Below are positions 55,520 to 64,000 of a stretch of 64,000 nucleotides of DNA, one piece after another. Numbering within the stretch: position 1 is the first letter of the stretch; every line of letters begins with the position of its first letter. Position numbers and translations under genes: made by a program. The stretch comes from Prescottella equi (GTDB taxonomy: Bacteria; Actinomycetota; Actinomycetes; Mycobacteriales; Mycobacteriaceae), in contig NZ_LWTX01000006.1 of NCBI RefSeq assembly GCF_002094305.1, positions 62,001 to 126,000 of the forward strand, in the 5' to 3' direction. The notes beneath the pieces were generated by a model, which made no database searches, was not told the origin of the DNA, and saw nothing but the letters and a program-made list of their open reading frames with translations.

Positions 55520-57295
55520 ATGACCGCAGGGCTCGGAATTGCTGTCGGAACGGCCAATTCGGACGCCGCGGTCACCCGCGCCGGAGACGTGGGAGAAGAC
55601 GGTACCGCCTCGGTGATCGCGTCCCGCTCCACGATCGTCCAACTGTCGCCCGACGGCACCGCAACGCTCGGTTCCTCGGGGACAGGCCGGGCAGGCCTCA
55701 CCGGCTTCGTCGAACGGGTGGCCGATCCGGTCGGCCTCCTCGGTCCCGACGGTCGAGCGCATTCCGGAGAAGACCTGTTCGCGGCGGCCGTCACGTGCCT
55801 CGTCGACGAGGTCCGCGCGGACACCGAGTCCGCCCCCGACGAGCGGACGCCGATCGTCGTCACCCATCCGACGCCGTGGAACAGCCACACGGTTCGAGCT
55901 CTCGAGTCCGCGCTCGAACGCATCGGGCTGCCGCCGGTGATCCTGGCGTCCGAGGCCACCGCGTGCCTGCGATGGCTCGAATCCGCACGCGGCCCGCAGG
56001 ACGACGGTGTCGTCGTCGTGTACGACCTGGGGGCCGCGTCGCTCGACGTCTCGGTGATGCGCACCGGCGCCGAGGCGGGCTTGCTCGGGCGGACGCTGCG
56101 GTCCGAGGACGTGACCGGCGCGCAGTTCGACCATCTGGTCACCCGGCACGTGCTCGACGACCTCACCGGGAGGACACCCGGATTCGACCCGTTCGATCCG
56201 GCCGTCCTCGAGGCTCTGACGATGTTGCGGCGCAACTGTTCCGCAGCCAAGGAGGCCCTGTCAACCGACACCGAGGCCGTCATCCCGGTCGCTCTGCCCG
56301 ACCTCGAGACGGATGTACGACTCGTCCGCTCCGAACTCGAAGACCTCGTCCGGGCACCACTGACCACGTCCCTGGACCTGATCCGCGAAGCGCTGCGCTC
56401 CGCCGACGTCGAACCCGGCGACGTCCACCACGTGCTGCTCGCCGGTGGCGGCGGCGCGATCCCCCTGCTCGCCGAACTCGTCTCCTCCGAACTGGGAATG
56501 ACCGTGGTCGCGGCGCCGAACCCGGCGCACACGGCAGCCCTCGGCGCCGCGCTTCTCGCCGCCGACGCCGAGGCCCACGTCGCCGCGCCGGCCGTCCCCA
56601 CGGCACCGGCGGGGATCACGCGGGGCAGCGACTCCACCGAACCACTGACGCCGGTGTTCCCGTCGCGCCTGCACTCCACCCGCAGCGGCACGAACGTCCG
56701 GCGCCGCATCGCGATCATCGCGGCGTCCGCGGCAGCCATCGGTGTGCTCGCCGCCGGGGGTCTGTCCCTCGGAACCGCCGCCGATCCCGCTCCCGAACAG
56801 TCCACTCCCCCGGCATCGTCGGTGCCGCTCGCCGAGAACGCCGCGACCGGCGCGGGCCCGACCGGCGAAGGCTCGCCGACGGGGACCGTGACCGTCGTCG
56901 GCAGCACCGGCGGAAACTCGACGAATCCCGCGACGGTCGCGGCGCGTGGTGGGTCCACCGCGACGGGCGTCGATCCGACCGGGCGGGCGCTGCCGCAGGG
57001 CGTCGCATCCCCGGCCCCCTTCTCCGAGGCGGCCCCCGCCCCCACCGCGGACAACCCCGCGCCGGGCGAGACCCCGACCCAGCCCGTCTACACCCCGCCG
57101 CCGGCGGCCGGTGGAGGCACCGCACCCGCTCCGGTCCAGGGCCCCTCCCCCGCGCAGATCGGCACCGGATTCGGTAATGCCGCAGAGGGAGTCGGCAACG
57201 GTGTCGGCGCGGTCCTGAACGGCGTCGGTGGAGTCGTCGGCGGTGTCGTCGGTGCGGTCGTGGATCCGGTGACCGGCCTGCTGATCGGGAAGTAG
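55520..57295 (+). CDS. Hsp70-like ATPase with C-terminal membrane anchor and Pro/Gly-rich exterior
   Basis: 591 aa. Actin-like nucleotide-binding domain (about 1-355): phosphate loops GIAVGTANSD and YDLGAASLDVSV (169-179), adenosine motif LLAGGGGAIP (306-315). No canonical substrate-binding domain follows; instead one transmembrane helix (about 396-417) and ~170 residues of Pro/Gly/Ser/Thr with PPPAAGGG, ending in a glycine/valine hydrophobic tail. ATG 55520 chosen, 6 bases after GGAG. Divergent from iniB, three bases before iniR. The layout suggests an ATP-binding sensor of envelope state that talks to IniR (inference). Confidence 0.82.
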   Translation: MTAGLGIAVGTANSDAAVTRAGDVGEDGTASVIASRSTIVQLSPDGTATLGSSGTGRAGLTGFVERVADPVGLLGPDGRAHSGEDLFAAAVTCLVDEVRADTESAPDERTPIVVTHPTPWNSHTVRALESALERIGLPPVILASEATACLRWLESARGPQDDGVVVVYDLGAASLDVSVMRTGAEAGLLGRTLRSEDVTGAQFDHLVTRHVLDDLTGRTPGFDPFDPAVLEALTMLRRNCSAAKEALSTDTEAVIPVALPDLETDVRLVRSELEDLVRAPLTTSLDLIREALRSADVEPGDVHHVLLAGGGGAIPLLAELVSSELGMTVVAAPNPAHTAALGAALLAADAEAHVAAPAVPTAPAGITRGSDSTEPLTPVFPSRLHSTRSGTNVRRRIAIIAASAAAIGVLAAGGLSLGTAADPAPEQSTPPASSVPLAENAATGAGPTGEGSPTGTVTVVGSTGGNSTNPATVAARGGSTATGVDPTGRALPQGVASPAPFSEAAPAPTADNPAPGETPTQPVYTPPPAAGGGTAPAPVQGPSPAQIGTGFGNAAEGVGNGVGAVLNGVGGVVGGVVGAVVDPVTGLLIGK

Positions 57296-57298
57296 CCG

Positions 57299-59800
57299 AT
57301 GCGGACCGGACCCACCACCAGCCCGCCGGGCGCCGACGTCCTGGCCGGAGTGCGCGGGGCGCAGGGCCTCCTCGATACCGCCGGCTCGGACCCGTCCGCA
57401 CTCGTGCTCGTCCGCGGCCGCTCCGGGAGCGGTAAATCGCTCGTACTCAACGTGATTCGTGAACACCTGATCGCGCACGGACACGACGTGGTCACCACTG
57501 TCGCCGCCGCGGAGACCGTTGACGCGGTCCTCGTGATCGACGGCGCACACACCCTACCCGCCGACGACCTCGCCGCTCTGCACCGTCTCGTGCAGCGCAA
57601 TGATCGCGGCGTCGTCGTCGCCGTCGAACCGCGCCCGCACGATCCGGCGCTGTGCGCCCTCGGCACCACGATGCAGACACTCGGTTCGGTGTTCGACCTC
57701 GGAGCCCTCACTCCGGCCGACATAGCCGACCGGGCCCGCGCCCGCGGCATCGAGCCGACGCCCTCGCTCGCGCGGTCGCTGCACGAGTGGACCGGCGGCG
57801 CGCTCGCCCATGTCGACGCGGGGCTGGCGGCGGCGCGGCACGGGGAGGCCGGCGTGCGCGCTGCGGTGATCGCGCACCTGCAGGACGTGCTGCAGCACCT
57901 CGACGGCGATGTCGTCGCCGCGCTGGCACTGCACCTGTACGGGGGCGGCACGGACGCCGGCGACCTGGCGCCGGCTCTGGACATCTCACCCGGACAGGCG
58001 CAGGCGCTGGCCGACCGGGTCCGCGCGAGCTCCGTCGTGACGCGCTCGGGTTCCGTCCTGCCGCTCGCGCGCCAGCTGCTGACGTCCGCTGTCGGAGTGA
58101 CGCGTCTGCGCGACCTGCAGTCCCGCCTGCTGGCGACGCGCCTCGACGCCGGCACACTGGATACGCGAACCGCCTGCACGCTCGCCGAATCCGGGTTGGA
58201 CGATCCCCGCCTCGCCGAGTTCCTCTGCACCCGAGCGCATTCGGCCGATCCGTCGGAGGCGTACACGATCTACGACTGCGCCATCCTGGCCGGCGCGGAC
58301 GCCGACGCCCTGGCCCTGCACCGCTGCGAGGCCGGCGCGCTGAGCGGCAACCTCGACACCGCGCACGCACTGGCCGACGCCCTGCTCACGCGGGCCGACG
58401 ACCTCGATCCTGCCGAAGTATGTGCCGCCGTGCGTATCTCGTCGAGCATCGCCGCCCAACGCGGCGAGCTGGGGCACAGCGCCGACCTGTACGAGTGGCT
58501 GGGCCCGGACCGTGCCGGCGTCGACGCGCCCATCGCCGCCACCGTCCTGCTCGCCGCCGGGCGTCCGGAGCCGGCCGAGGCGATGCTGGCGCGCGGACGC
58601 CAGGGTCCGCCCACGTCCGCGGCGGCGGGCACCGCACTGCTCGCCGACGGCCTCGCCCAGTCGATCGCCGGATCCGGTGCCGTGGCGATGAATTCGCTCA
58701 CCCGCGCGATGGCCATGCTGTCGAGTAGCGCCCGCAGCCGCATCCTGCCGGACACCGCACCTGCCGTCACGGCACTGCTGTGCCTGCATTCGGGTGAACT
58801 CGCCCACGCCGAGGCGGTGCTGCGGCAGGCCCTCGAACTCGACCCGGCCGCCGGGATCACCCGATCCCGCCACCTCGTCCTGTCGGCCTGGACCGCGATG
58901 ATCGGCGGCGACCTCGCCGGTGCCGGGACGATCCTCGACGGCCTGCCCACCGACCGGGCACTACCCGCCCGGGAAGCGTTCTTCCTGCACGGCCTCCGGA
59001 TCGGGCTCGCCCGGCGCCGGGGCGACGTCGGAGCACTGCAACGCGAATGGACGCAGGCGCAGCCGGTCGTCGCCGGGTACTCGGCCGATCTCTTCGGACT
59101 GCTGCCGCTGGGTGAACTGTGGCTGGCCGCGGTTCGCCTGGGCGACGAGCAACGCATCCTGCATCTCGTCGAGCAGGCACAGGACCTGCTCGTCCGGCTC
59201 GGCGAGCCCGCGCTGTGGGGTGCCACGCTGCACTGGTACGGGGTACAGGCCGCGATCCTCGGCGAGAATCCGGCGGCACTGCTCCCGCACGCGCGGGCAC
59301 TGGCAGCGTCGGCCGAGGTCAGTTCGTACGCCGCCGGTCTCGCCGCCGCGGGCCGCGTGTGGCTGCGGGTGCTCCGCGAGGAGGCGGAGGCGGCCGAGGT
59401 GGAGGCCGCGGCGCGCACGCTCGACCGCATCGGACTTCCTTGGGACGGAGCACGACTCGCAGGAGAGGCGGCCCTGCGCGTGTCCGACACCCGCGGCGCG
59501 ACCGCGCTGCTCCAGGTGGCGCGCTCGCTACGCGGCGCCGCGGCGGCACAGTCCGGCGGCGAGATCACCGCCACCGATCCGGCGGTGGGCACCCTCACCG
59601 ACCGGGAGGCCGACGTCGCGGAACTGCTCGTCCTCGGCCTCACCCACCGTGAGATCGGCGCCCGCCTCTACATCGCACCCAAGACCGTCGAGCATCACGT
59701 CGCGCGCATCCGGCGACGTCTCGGCGCCAACTCTCGCTCGGAGCTGCTGTCGATGCTGCGGGCGCTCGGCCACGGAGGCCCGGAAACCTCTGCTTCGTGA
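57299..59800 (+). CDS. iniR: IniR-like AAA/LuxR transcriptional activator
   Basis: 833 aa. STAND/MalT-type regulator: Walker A GRSGSGKS at 40-47, Walker B VLVIDGAH, a long helical repeat region, and a C-terminal LuxR/NarL HTH (TDREADVAELLVLGLTHREIGARLYIAPKTVEHHVARIRRRLG). Length equals that of M. tuberculosis IniR (Rv0339c), which activates iniBAC and has been reported to respond to trehalose. Both are divergent from iniB. Here it follows an Hsp70-like gene by only three bases, so the two are co-translated. Confidence 0.85.
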   Translation: MRTGPTTSPPGADVLAGVRGAQGLLDTAGSDPSALVLVRGRSGSGKSLVLNVIREHLIAHGHDVVTTVAAAETVDAVLVIDGAHTLPADDLAALHRLVQRNDRGVVVAVEPRPHDPALCALGTTMQTLGSVFDLGALTPADIADRARARGIEPTPSLARSLHEWTGGALAHVDAGLAAARHGEAGVRAAVIAHLQDVLQHLDGDVVAALALHLYGGGTDAGDLAPALDISPGQAQALADRVRASSVVTRSGSVLPLARQLLTSAVGVTRLRDLQSRLLATRLDAGTLDTRTACTLAESGLDDPRLAEFLCTRAHSADPSEAYTIYDCAILAGADADALALHRCEAGALSGNLDTAHALADALLTRADDLDPAEVCAAVRISSSIAAQRGELGHSADLYEWLGPDRAGVDAPIAATVLLAAGRPEPAEAMLARGRQGPPTSAAAGTALLADGLAQSIAGSGAVAMNSLTRAMAMLSSSARSRILPDTAPAVTALLCLHSGELAHAEAVLRQALELDPAAGITRSRHLVLSAWTAMIGGDLAGAGTILDGLPTDRALPAREAFFLHGLRIGLARRRGDVGALQREWTQAQPVVAGYSADLFGLLPLGELWLAAVRLGDEQRILHLVEQAQDLLVRLGEPALWGATLHWYGVQAAILGENPAALLPHARALAASAEVSSYAAGLAAAGRVWLRVLREEAEAAEVEAAARTLDRIGLPWDGARLAGEAALRVSDTRGATALLQVARSLRGAAAAQSGGEITATDPAVGTLTDREADVAELLVLGLTHREIGARLYIAPKTVEHHVARIRRRLGANSRSELLSMLRALGHGGPETSAS

Positions 59801-59882
59801 ACTTCGGGACTTTGTTCTCCGGCGGGTCGGCCGCAACGTGCCCTATTGTTGACAGCTGATCCCGAAGACCCGAAGGAATTCA

Positions 59883-61259
59883 ATGCGTATCCCGCTGGCG
59901 CCGCGCGCCGCTGTGCATTCGTTCGCCCGCCGCGTCGCCGTCGTCGGATCGTCTGCGCTCCTGGTACTCGTACCGCTGTCCGCCTCCGCACAGGCCGAAC
60001 CCGCCGCGTCGGGTTCGCAGGTCTCCCAGCTGTCGGCGGACCAACTGCCGGACGAACTGGTCGAGGCCATCACCCGGGATCTGAGGATCACCCCGCAGGA
60101 ATACCTGGACCGTGCCGCCCGCGCCCAGGAACTCGTCTCGTATGCCGACGACTTCCGCGCCGAACGGCCCCACGAGTTCGCGGGCGCATGGATGGCACTC
60201 GACGGCCACCCCGTGGTCTCGGTGACCACCGCGGAGGCGGCGCTGACCGCAGCCCGGGACGGGTACCGCACGCAGATGGCCGCCGTGTCGTCGGAGGGCC
60301 TGGAGAAGTCCCTCGCCGACTTCAACCACTGGGTCACCGAGCTGCCCCGCGAGATCTCCTCCCAGATCGGCCGCGCCACTGTCGACGTCCTCAACAACCA
60401 GATCGTCGTCGACGTCGCCAACAGCCCCGTCGGCCGGGCACTCGACCTGCCGACCCTGCTGGCCAACATCAAGGTGCAGGTGCAGTCGTTCGGCCCGGTG
60501 CCGGTCGCGAGCGGACCGCTCGGCGGCGACACGTACATCACCTCCCCGCAGCGCCTGGTGGACACCCCCGAGGGCGGCATCAGCGTGTGTTCCTTCGGCT
60601 TCAACGGCGTCGACCGCGGCGGCAACGCCGTCAACATCAGTGCGGGCCACTGCGACCCCGCACCCGGCCGCAACGCCGCCGTGTTCCTGCCCAACCGGGC
60701 GAACGTCCCCGACAGCCTCGAGGTGGGCCGGTTCGCGCGCTCCGAGGTGGGCGACGTCGACGGCCTCGACTACTCGCTGATCCGCCTCAACGACGCGGGT
60801 GTCCGCGCCGGCCTGGACCGCCCGGTCATCCGCGGCGCCGGCGGCAGCGCGCTCACCGTCACCGGCACGGCCGTCCCGGTCGTGGGAGCACCGATCTGCA
60901 AGTCGGGTCAGACTTCGTCGTTCACGTGCGGCGTCGTGACGGCCGAGCGGGTCGAGGCTCTGCTGGCGGTCGCCCCCAACGACATCCGGGTGGTCCGCGG
61001 CTTCTCCGGCACCGCCTGCACGCTCGGCGGCGACAGCGGTGGCGCGATCGTCACGGGCACGCTGGCCCTCGGCATCACCAGTGGCTCCAACAGCACCGAT
61101 GCGCCGTCGTGCGGCGAGGCCAACATCGTCTACGCCTTCGACGGCGGCGCCAGCAATCTCGGCATCCCGATCCAGAGCATCCTCGACTCGGCGAACGCCA
61201 CGTCGGGCGGCGGCCTCGGTGCCGGGCTGACGGTGCGCACCGGAACCGCCGCCCACTGA
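59883..61259 (+). CDS. Secreted S1-family serine protease 1
   Basis: 458 aa exported protease of the streptogrisin/alpha-lytic class. Signal peptide to about residue 38 (ASAQA), a pro-region of ~150 residues, and a mature domain with His in NISAGHCDP, Asp in DGLDYSLIR and Ser in LGGDSGGAI. The three cysteine pairs typical of the class are visible (CSF/GHC, CKS/TCG, CTL/CGE). AAGGA lies 6 bases before the ATG. Followed by a paralogue 161 bases downstream. A role in wall or extracellular protein processing is likely. Confidence 0.9.
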   Translation: MRIPLAPRAAVHSFARRVAVVGSSALLVLVPLSASAQAEPAASGSQVSQLSADQLPDELVEAITRDLRITPQEYLDRAARAQELVSYADDFRAERPHEFAGAWMALDGHPVVSVTTAEAALTAARDGYRTQMAAVSSEGLEKSLADFNHWVTELPREISSQIGRATVDVLNNQIVVDVANSPVGRALDLPTLLANIKVQVQSFGPVPVASGPLGGDTYITSPQRLVDTPEGGISVCSFGFNGVDRGGNAVNISAGHCDPAPGRNAAVFLPNRANVPDSLEVGRFARSEVGDVDGLDYSLIRLNDAGVRAGLDRPVIRGAGGSALTVTGTAVPVVGAPICKSGQTSSFTCGVVTAERVEALLAVAPNDIRVVRGFSGTACTLGGDSGGAIVTGTLALGITSGSNSTDAPSCGEANIVYAFDGGASNLGIPIQSILDSANATSGGGLGAGLTVRTGTAAH

Positions 61260-61420
61260 CCGACATCGGTGAATTTCCGGCGTCAATCGGGCGAATCGGG
61301 TGGGCACTCCGCTTGCCGGACCATATAGTCGTACGCGACTCGGAACACCCGCACCGCCGGGTGTTCCTCTCTGCGTGCCTCGGGGTCCACGGCCGTAGGG
61401 CGGACGATAGAAAGGCCCAC

Positions 61421-62737
61421 ATGCGAAGCTCGCTCGCACGTCGTGCTGCGGTGTTCGGTTCCGCTGCACTTCTTCTCGTCGCTCCTGCCGTCGCCCAGGC
61501 GGCTCCCGGGCCCGACACCTCCGGCGTCTCCGACCAGGCGGCGCACCTGCCGATCCAACTGATCGACGCGTTGCAGCGGGATCTGCAGCTCACGCCCGGC
61601 CAGTACCTCGAACGGTCGGAGGCCGCACAGAAACTCGCCGAGTTCGCGGCGATGGCCGGCGTCGAGTTCCCCGACGCGTTCGGCGGGACCTGGCTCGATA
61701 CGGCGGGCGTCCCCGTCGTCGGCGTCGCGGGTCCGGACGGCGCCGCGCTCCGGGACGCGGCAGCGCAGGCCGGTTTCACGCCTCAGGAGGTCGCGCGCAG
61801 CGCGCAGCGCCTCGACGCCGACCACACCGCGCTCACCCACTGGATCGCGACGCTGCCGCCGGAGATCGCGAACCTCGTGAACGGCGTCTCCGTCGACATC
61901 GCCGCCAACACGGTCGTCCTCCGCACCGAGAACGCTGCCGAACCGCTGCTCGATCTGCTGCCGCCGGGTCTCCGGGAGGCGGCGCGTGTGGTCCTCGGGC
62001 CGGCGCTCGGCTCGCTCGAGCCCGCGCCCACCGGTCTCCAGACCGCCTACTTCAGCACCGACGCCCTCCTCGGCGGCGACTCGTACGAGGCCCGCAGCGG
62101 CGGAAACGGCCTGCGCTGCTCGCTCGGCTTCAACGCCGTCGACCAGGCCGGCGCGCCCGTGAACATCAGCGCCGGACACTGCGATCCCAGCCCGGCGTCG
62201 GCGGGAACCCCGTCCGCCTCCGTCGCCAACACCATGGTGGGCGGCCTGACGGGACCGACCGTCGGTACCTTCGAGAAGACCGTGCTGCGCGGAATGGACT
62301 ACTCGATCATCCGGCCCAACCGCACGTCGGCGTCGCTGCTCGCGAACAACATGGTCCGCGTCCCCAACGCCGAGGCGCTGCGCATCACCGGCACCGCGAA
62401 CCCCGTCGTCGGCGCCCCCGTCTGCAAGGCCGGTAGCACCACGGGCTTCAACTGCGGCGTCGTGACCAACGTCGGCCGGAGCATCACGGTCGGCGACCGC
62501 GTCATCGACAACGGATTCGACACCGACATCTGCGCGCTCCGCGGCGACAGCGGCGGCCCGGTCGTCACCGGCACCCAGGCCCTGGGTATCTCCAGCGCCT
62601 CGAACCTTGCTGCCGTGGCCACGTGCGACGCCACCGCGGTGCAGCAGGCCACCGGCGGAATGGGACCGATGCTGTCGGCCACGCCGATCAACTCCATCCT
62701 GGGTGCCAACCCGGGGCTGGCGGTTCGCACCTCGTAA
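61421..62737 (+). CDS. Secreted S1-family serine protease 2
   Basis: 438 aa paralogue of the preceding gene: signal peptide MRSSLARRAAVFGSAALLLV to AQA, pro-region with LTPGQYLERSEAAQKLAEFA, catalytic His in NISAGHCDP, Asp in RGMDYSIIR, Ser in LRGDSGGPV. AGAAAGG lies 6 bases upstream. Tandem duplication with divergence; substrate preferences may differ. Ends at a strong terminator. Confidence 0.9.
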   Translation: MRSSLARRAAVFGSAALLLVAPAVAQAAPGPDTSGVSDQAAHLPIQLIDALQRDLQLTPGQYLERSEAAQKLAEFAAMAGVEFPDAFGGTWLDTAGVPVVGVAGPDGAALRDAAAQAGFTPQEVARSAQRLDADHTALTHWIATLPPEIANLVNGVSVDIAANTVVLRTENAAEPLLDLLPPGLREAARVVLGPALGSLEPAPTGLQTAYFSTDALLGGDSYEARSGGNGLRCSLGFNAVDQAGAPVNISAGHCDPSPASAGTPSASVANTMVGGLTGPTVGTFEKTVLRGMDYSIIRPNRTSASLLANNMVRVPNAEALRITGTANPVVGAPVCKAGSTTGFNCGVVTNVGRSITVGDRVIDNGFDTDICALRGDSGGPVVTGTQALGISSASNLAAVATCDATAVQQATGGMGPMLSATPINSILGANPGLAVRTS

Positions 62738-62753
62738 CTCCGAACGGACAAGA

Positions 62754-62800
62754 GAAGGGGTTCGCTTCCTCCGAGTAATTCGGAGGAAGCGAACCCCTTC
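62754..62800. terminator. Bidirectional terminator
   Basis: 21-base perfect arms (62754-62774 core GGGGTTCGCTTCCTCCGA; 62780-62800) with a 5-base loop and a T-rich run after it, between the second protease and a convergent secreted-protein gene. Confidence 0.9.
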
Positions 62801-62836
62801 TTCTTGTTCGGTGCCCGCTTCTCGTTAGGTGCCCGA

Positions 62837-63469
62837 TCAGCCCGCGGCGGGCGCCGGGGTGTTCATCGTCTGGTACACCTGCCAGCCGTTGTAGGCGAGG
62901 ACGGGTCCGGCGGCGACGATGGTGCCGATGATTCCGCCGGCTCCGGCACCCGTCGCGATTGCGGCCGGGCACGCCGCGATTGTGGAACCCGCAAGGCCAC
63001 AGCCGACGACCGCTCCGATGATCGTGCCGATCAGCGAACCCACCGTGACCGCCGAGTCCACGCCCTCGGCCAGTTTGTCGAGCATCGACAGGTCGATGGG
63101 CAGCGGCGGCAGGGCCGGGCCGGCGACGTCGGCCATCGTGGCCTTCGCCGGATCGGTCTCGGGAGTGAGCGTGAGCTGACGGCCTTCGACGACGGGGGCG
63201 ATCGAGAACTCGCGGTCGCCGAGGCGGTAGGTCAACGGCAGCGTCTGGATGACCTGTCCCGCATCGTTGCGGATCTCGACGAACCTGCCGTCGGAGGTGA
63301 CGTGGAATCCACCGGCGTCGAGGACGGTCACGACGCTGCGCCCGTCGATGTGCGCCTGGTAGCCGACTCCGTCCTGGGCGGGTGCCGGCTGTGCGTACGC
63401 GGTGCCCGCGCCCACGCCCATCGCGGCGATCACGAGGGCCGACGTGGCGGCGAATTTCCGAAGCTTCAT
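62837..63469 (-). CDS. Secreted protein with C-terminal glycine-rich hydrophobic region
   Basis: 210 aa. Signal peptide MKLRKFAATSALVIAAMGVG with cleavage after TAYA; a beta-rich middle (YQAHIDGRSVVTVLDAGGFHVTSDG, FVEIRNDAGQVIQTLPLTYRLGDREFSIAPVV), then a hydrophobic Gly/Ala/Ile stretch (VGSLIGTIIGAVVGCGLAGS ... GAGAGGIIGTIVAAGPVLAY) that could insert in a membrane or the mycolate layer. A related architecture is common among exported mycolata proteins, but no function is assigned. ATG 63469 chosen; the longer frame lacks a signal. Confidence 0.7.
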   Translation of the reverse strand: MKLRKFAATSALVIAAMGVGAGTAYAQPAPAQDGVGYQAHIDGRSVVTVLDAGGFHVTSDGRFVEIRNDAGQVIQTLPLTYRLGDREFSIAPVVEGRQLTLTPETDPAKATMADVAGPALPPLPIDLSMLDKLAEGVDSAVTVGSLIGTIIGAVVGCGLAGSTIAACPAAIATGAGAGGIIGTIVAAGPVLAYNGWQVYQTMNTPAPAAG

Positions 63470-63987
63470 TGGCTTTCGTTCCGTTCTGTGACTGCCACGA
63501 ATGGCCCCCCGAATTATTCGATTTTCGAAACCCGAGCCGTTCTCGCTACGCAGGTACCGGCTTCTACCAGCCGAAACGGGCGAGGAATGCAACCCGGGTC
63601 GCGGCGAATCATATCCCAGCCGGACATTGATCCGTCGCAGGATGAACCCGTCAAATTGCTAAACATACGTCCAATTGAATGTGTCCCGAATATGACCACG
63701 GGCGAGTTAGGACATCCTGTGCGACACCAGCCACATAGCACCGCATACCGTTAACTGAATACGACTCCGAGTCGCGACGGCCAGCCCCCGCCGCGACCCC
63801 GGATCGAAGGCTCCAACGGCCACGGCGCGCCGCATCGAGGAACCAGAAGATGCAGGAAACGACGCTTCGCGCTATGTTACCGGTTAGTAGATGTTGCAAG
63901 TTACCGGCGAGTAACTTGTGAGCGGTTACGATCTGTGGGCTGACCCACAGGCGGCACGCGTGCTGCCCCGAAACGAAAGGCTTCGAC
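63470..63987. other. Long, lower-GC intergenic region
   Basis: 518 bases with no convincing gene. The stretch 63600-63720 is markedly richer in A and T than the rest of the window. The only clear structure is the dyad at 63897-63918 close to the start of the next gene. Confidence 0.6.
63897..63918. promoter_or_regulatory. Candidate operator CAAGTTAC-N6-GTAACTTG
   Basis: Perfect 8-base dyad with a 6-base spacer, 70 bases before an ATG at 63988; a second partial copy (TTACCGG) lies at about 63878. A 14/16 match to its core is found in the PadR promoter at 30209. Confidence 0.55.
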
Positions 63988-64000
63988 ATGAATGCCCTGA
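63988..64000 (+). CDS. Start of a gene cut off by the window end
   Basis: ATG AAT GCC CTG after GAAAGG, 7 bases upstream, which is a good ribosome-binding site, and downstream of the dyad at 63897. Too short to identify; probability of a real start is moderate. Confidence 0.4.

Noticed and set aside
59846-61420. A long plus-strand frame preceding the second protease
   Set aside because: It overlaps the first protease gene in another frame and is arginine-rich noise; the second protease has its own signal peptide and ribosome-binding site at 61421.
63651-63989. 112-codon minus-strand frame at the window end
   Set aside because: No ribosome-binding site or domain pattern, and it overlaps the dyad and the likely start at 63988.

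Overview
The window is high-GC DNA from a mycolic-acid-producing actinobacterium, most probably Rhodococcus. The evidence is an IniB/IniA/IniC locus (a mycolata cell-envelope stress operon), an HspR/HAIR-controlled dnaK-grpE-dnaJ-hspR operon and clpB, mycofactocin-type short-chain dehydrogenases, and steroid-type ring-cleaving oxygenases. No rRNA, tRNA, CRISPR array, insertion sequence or phage gene was recognised.

Region by region: (1) 0-5.4 kb: the tail of an MFS exporter, an NTF2-like protein, a PucR-type regulator remnant, the galT-galK operon and a small secreted protein; two copies of a 63-bp palindromic repeat lie here. (2) 5.4-16.5 kb: conserved backbone, with pyrE, a LemA-like protein, two other envelope proteins, an S4 RNA-binding protein, a Baeyer-Villiger monooxygenase, a secreted lipase, clpB and a type II flavohaemoglobin. 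(3) 16.6-37.1 kb: a catabolic island bounded by two paralogous, oppositely oriented Liv-type binding lipoproteins. It holds an acyl-CoA ligase, three SDRs, a KshA-like Rieske oxygenase, an HsaA-like flavin monooxygenase, an HsaC-like extradiol dioxygenase, IclR and PadR regulators, two luciferase-like oxidoreductases and a LivH / LivM-LivG fusion / LivF transporter. (4) 37.5-42.6 kb: a DUF559-type protein and the chaperone operon. (5) 42.8-49.2 kb: a membrane protein, a CrtI-like oxidoreductase, two small proteins, and a LysR / class-A-beta-lactamase-like pair facing a MecA-N-type penicillin-binding lipoprotein. (6) 49.2-59.8 kb: iniC, iniA and iniB, facing a membrane-anchored Hsp70-like gene and an IniR-like activator. 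(7) 59.8-64 kb: two tandem secreted S1 proteases, a secreted protein and a long regulatory-looking intergenic stretch.

The backbone (pyrE-Rv0383c-clpB-Rv0385; dnaK operon; iniR/iniBAC) has the same components as the M. tuberculosis Rv0339-Rv0385 interval, in inverted orientation; the ~20-kb island sits inside it. The island genes together suggest uptake of an organic acid, CoA activation, dehydrogenation, ring hydroxylation and meta-cleavage of a polycyclic or steroid-like compound. Reductase partners and later hydrolases are not in the window, so the substrate is open. Several repeated operator-like motifs tie distant promoters of the island together.
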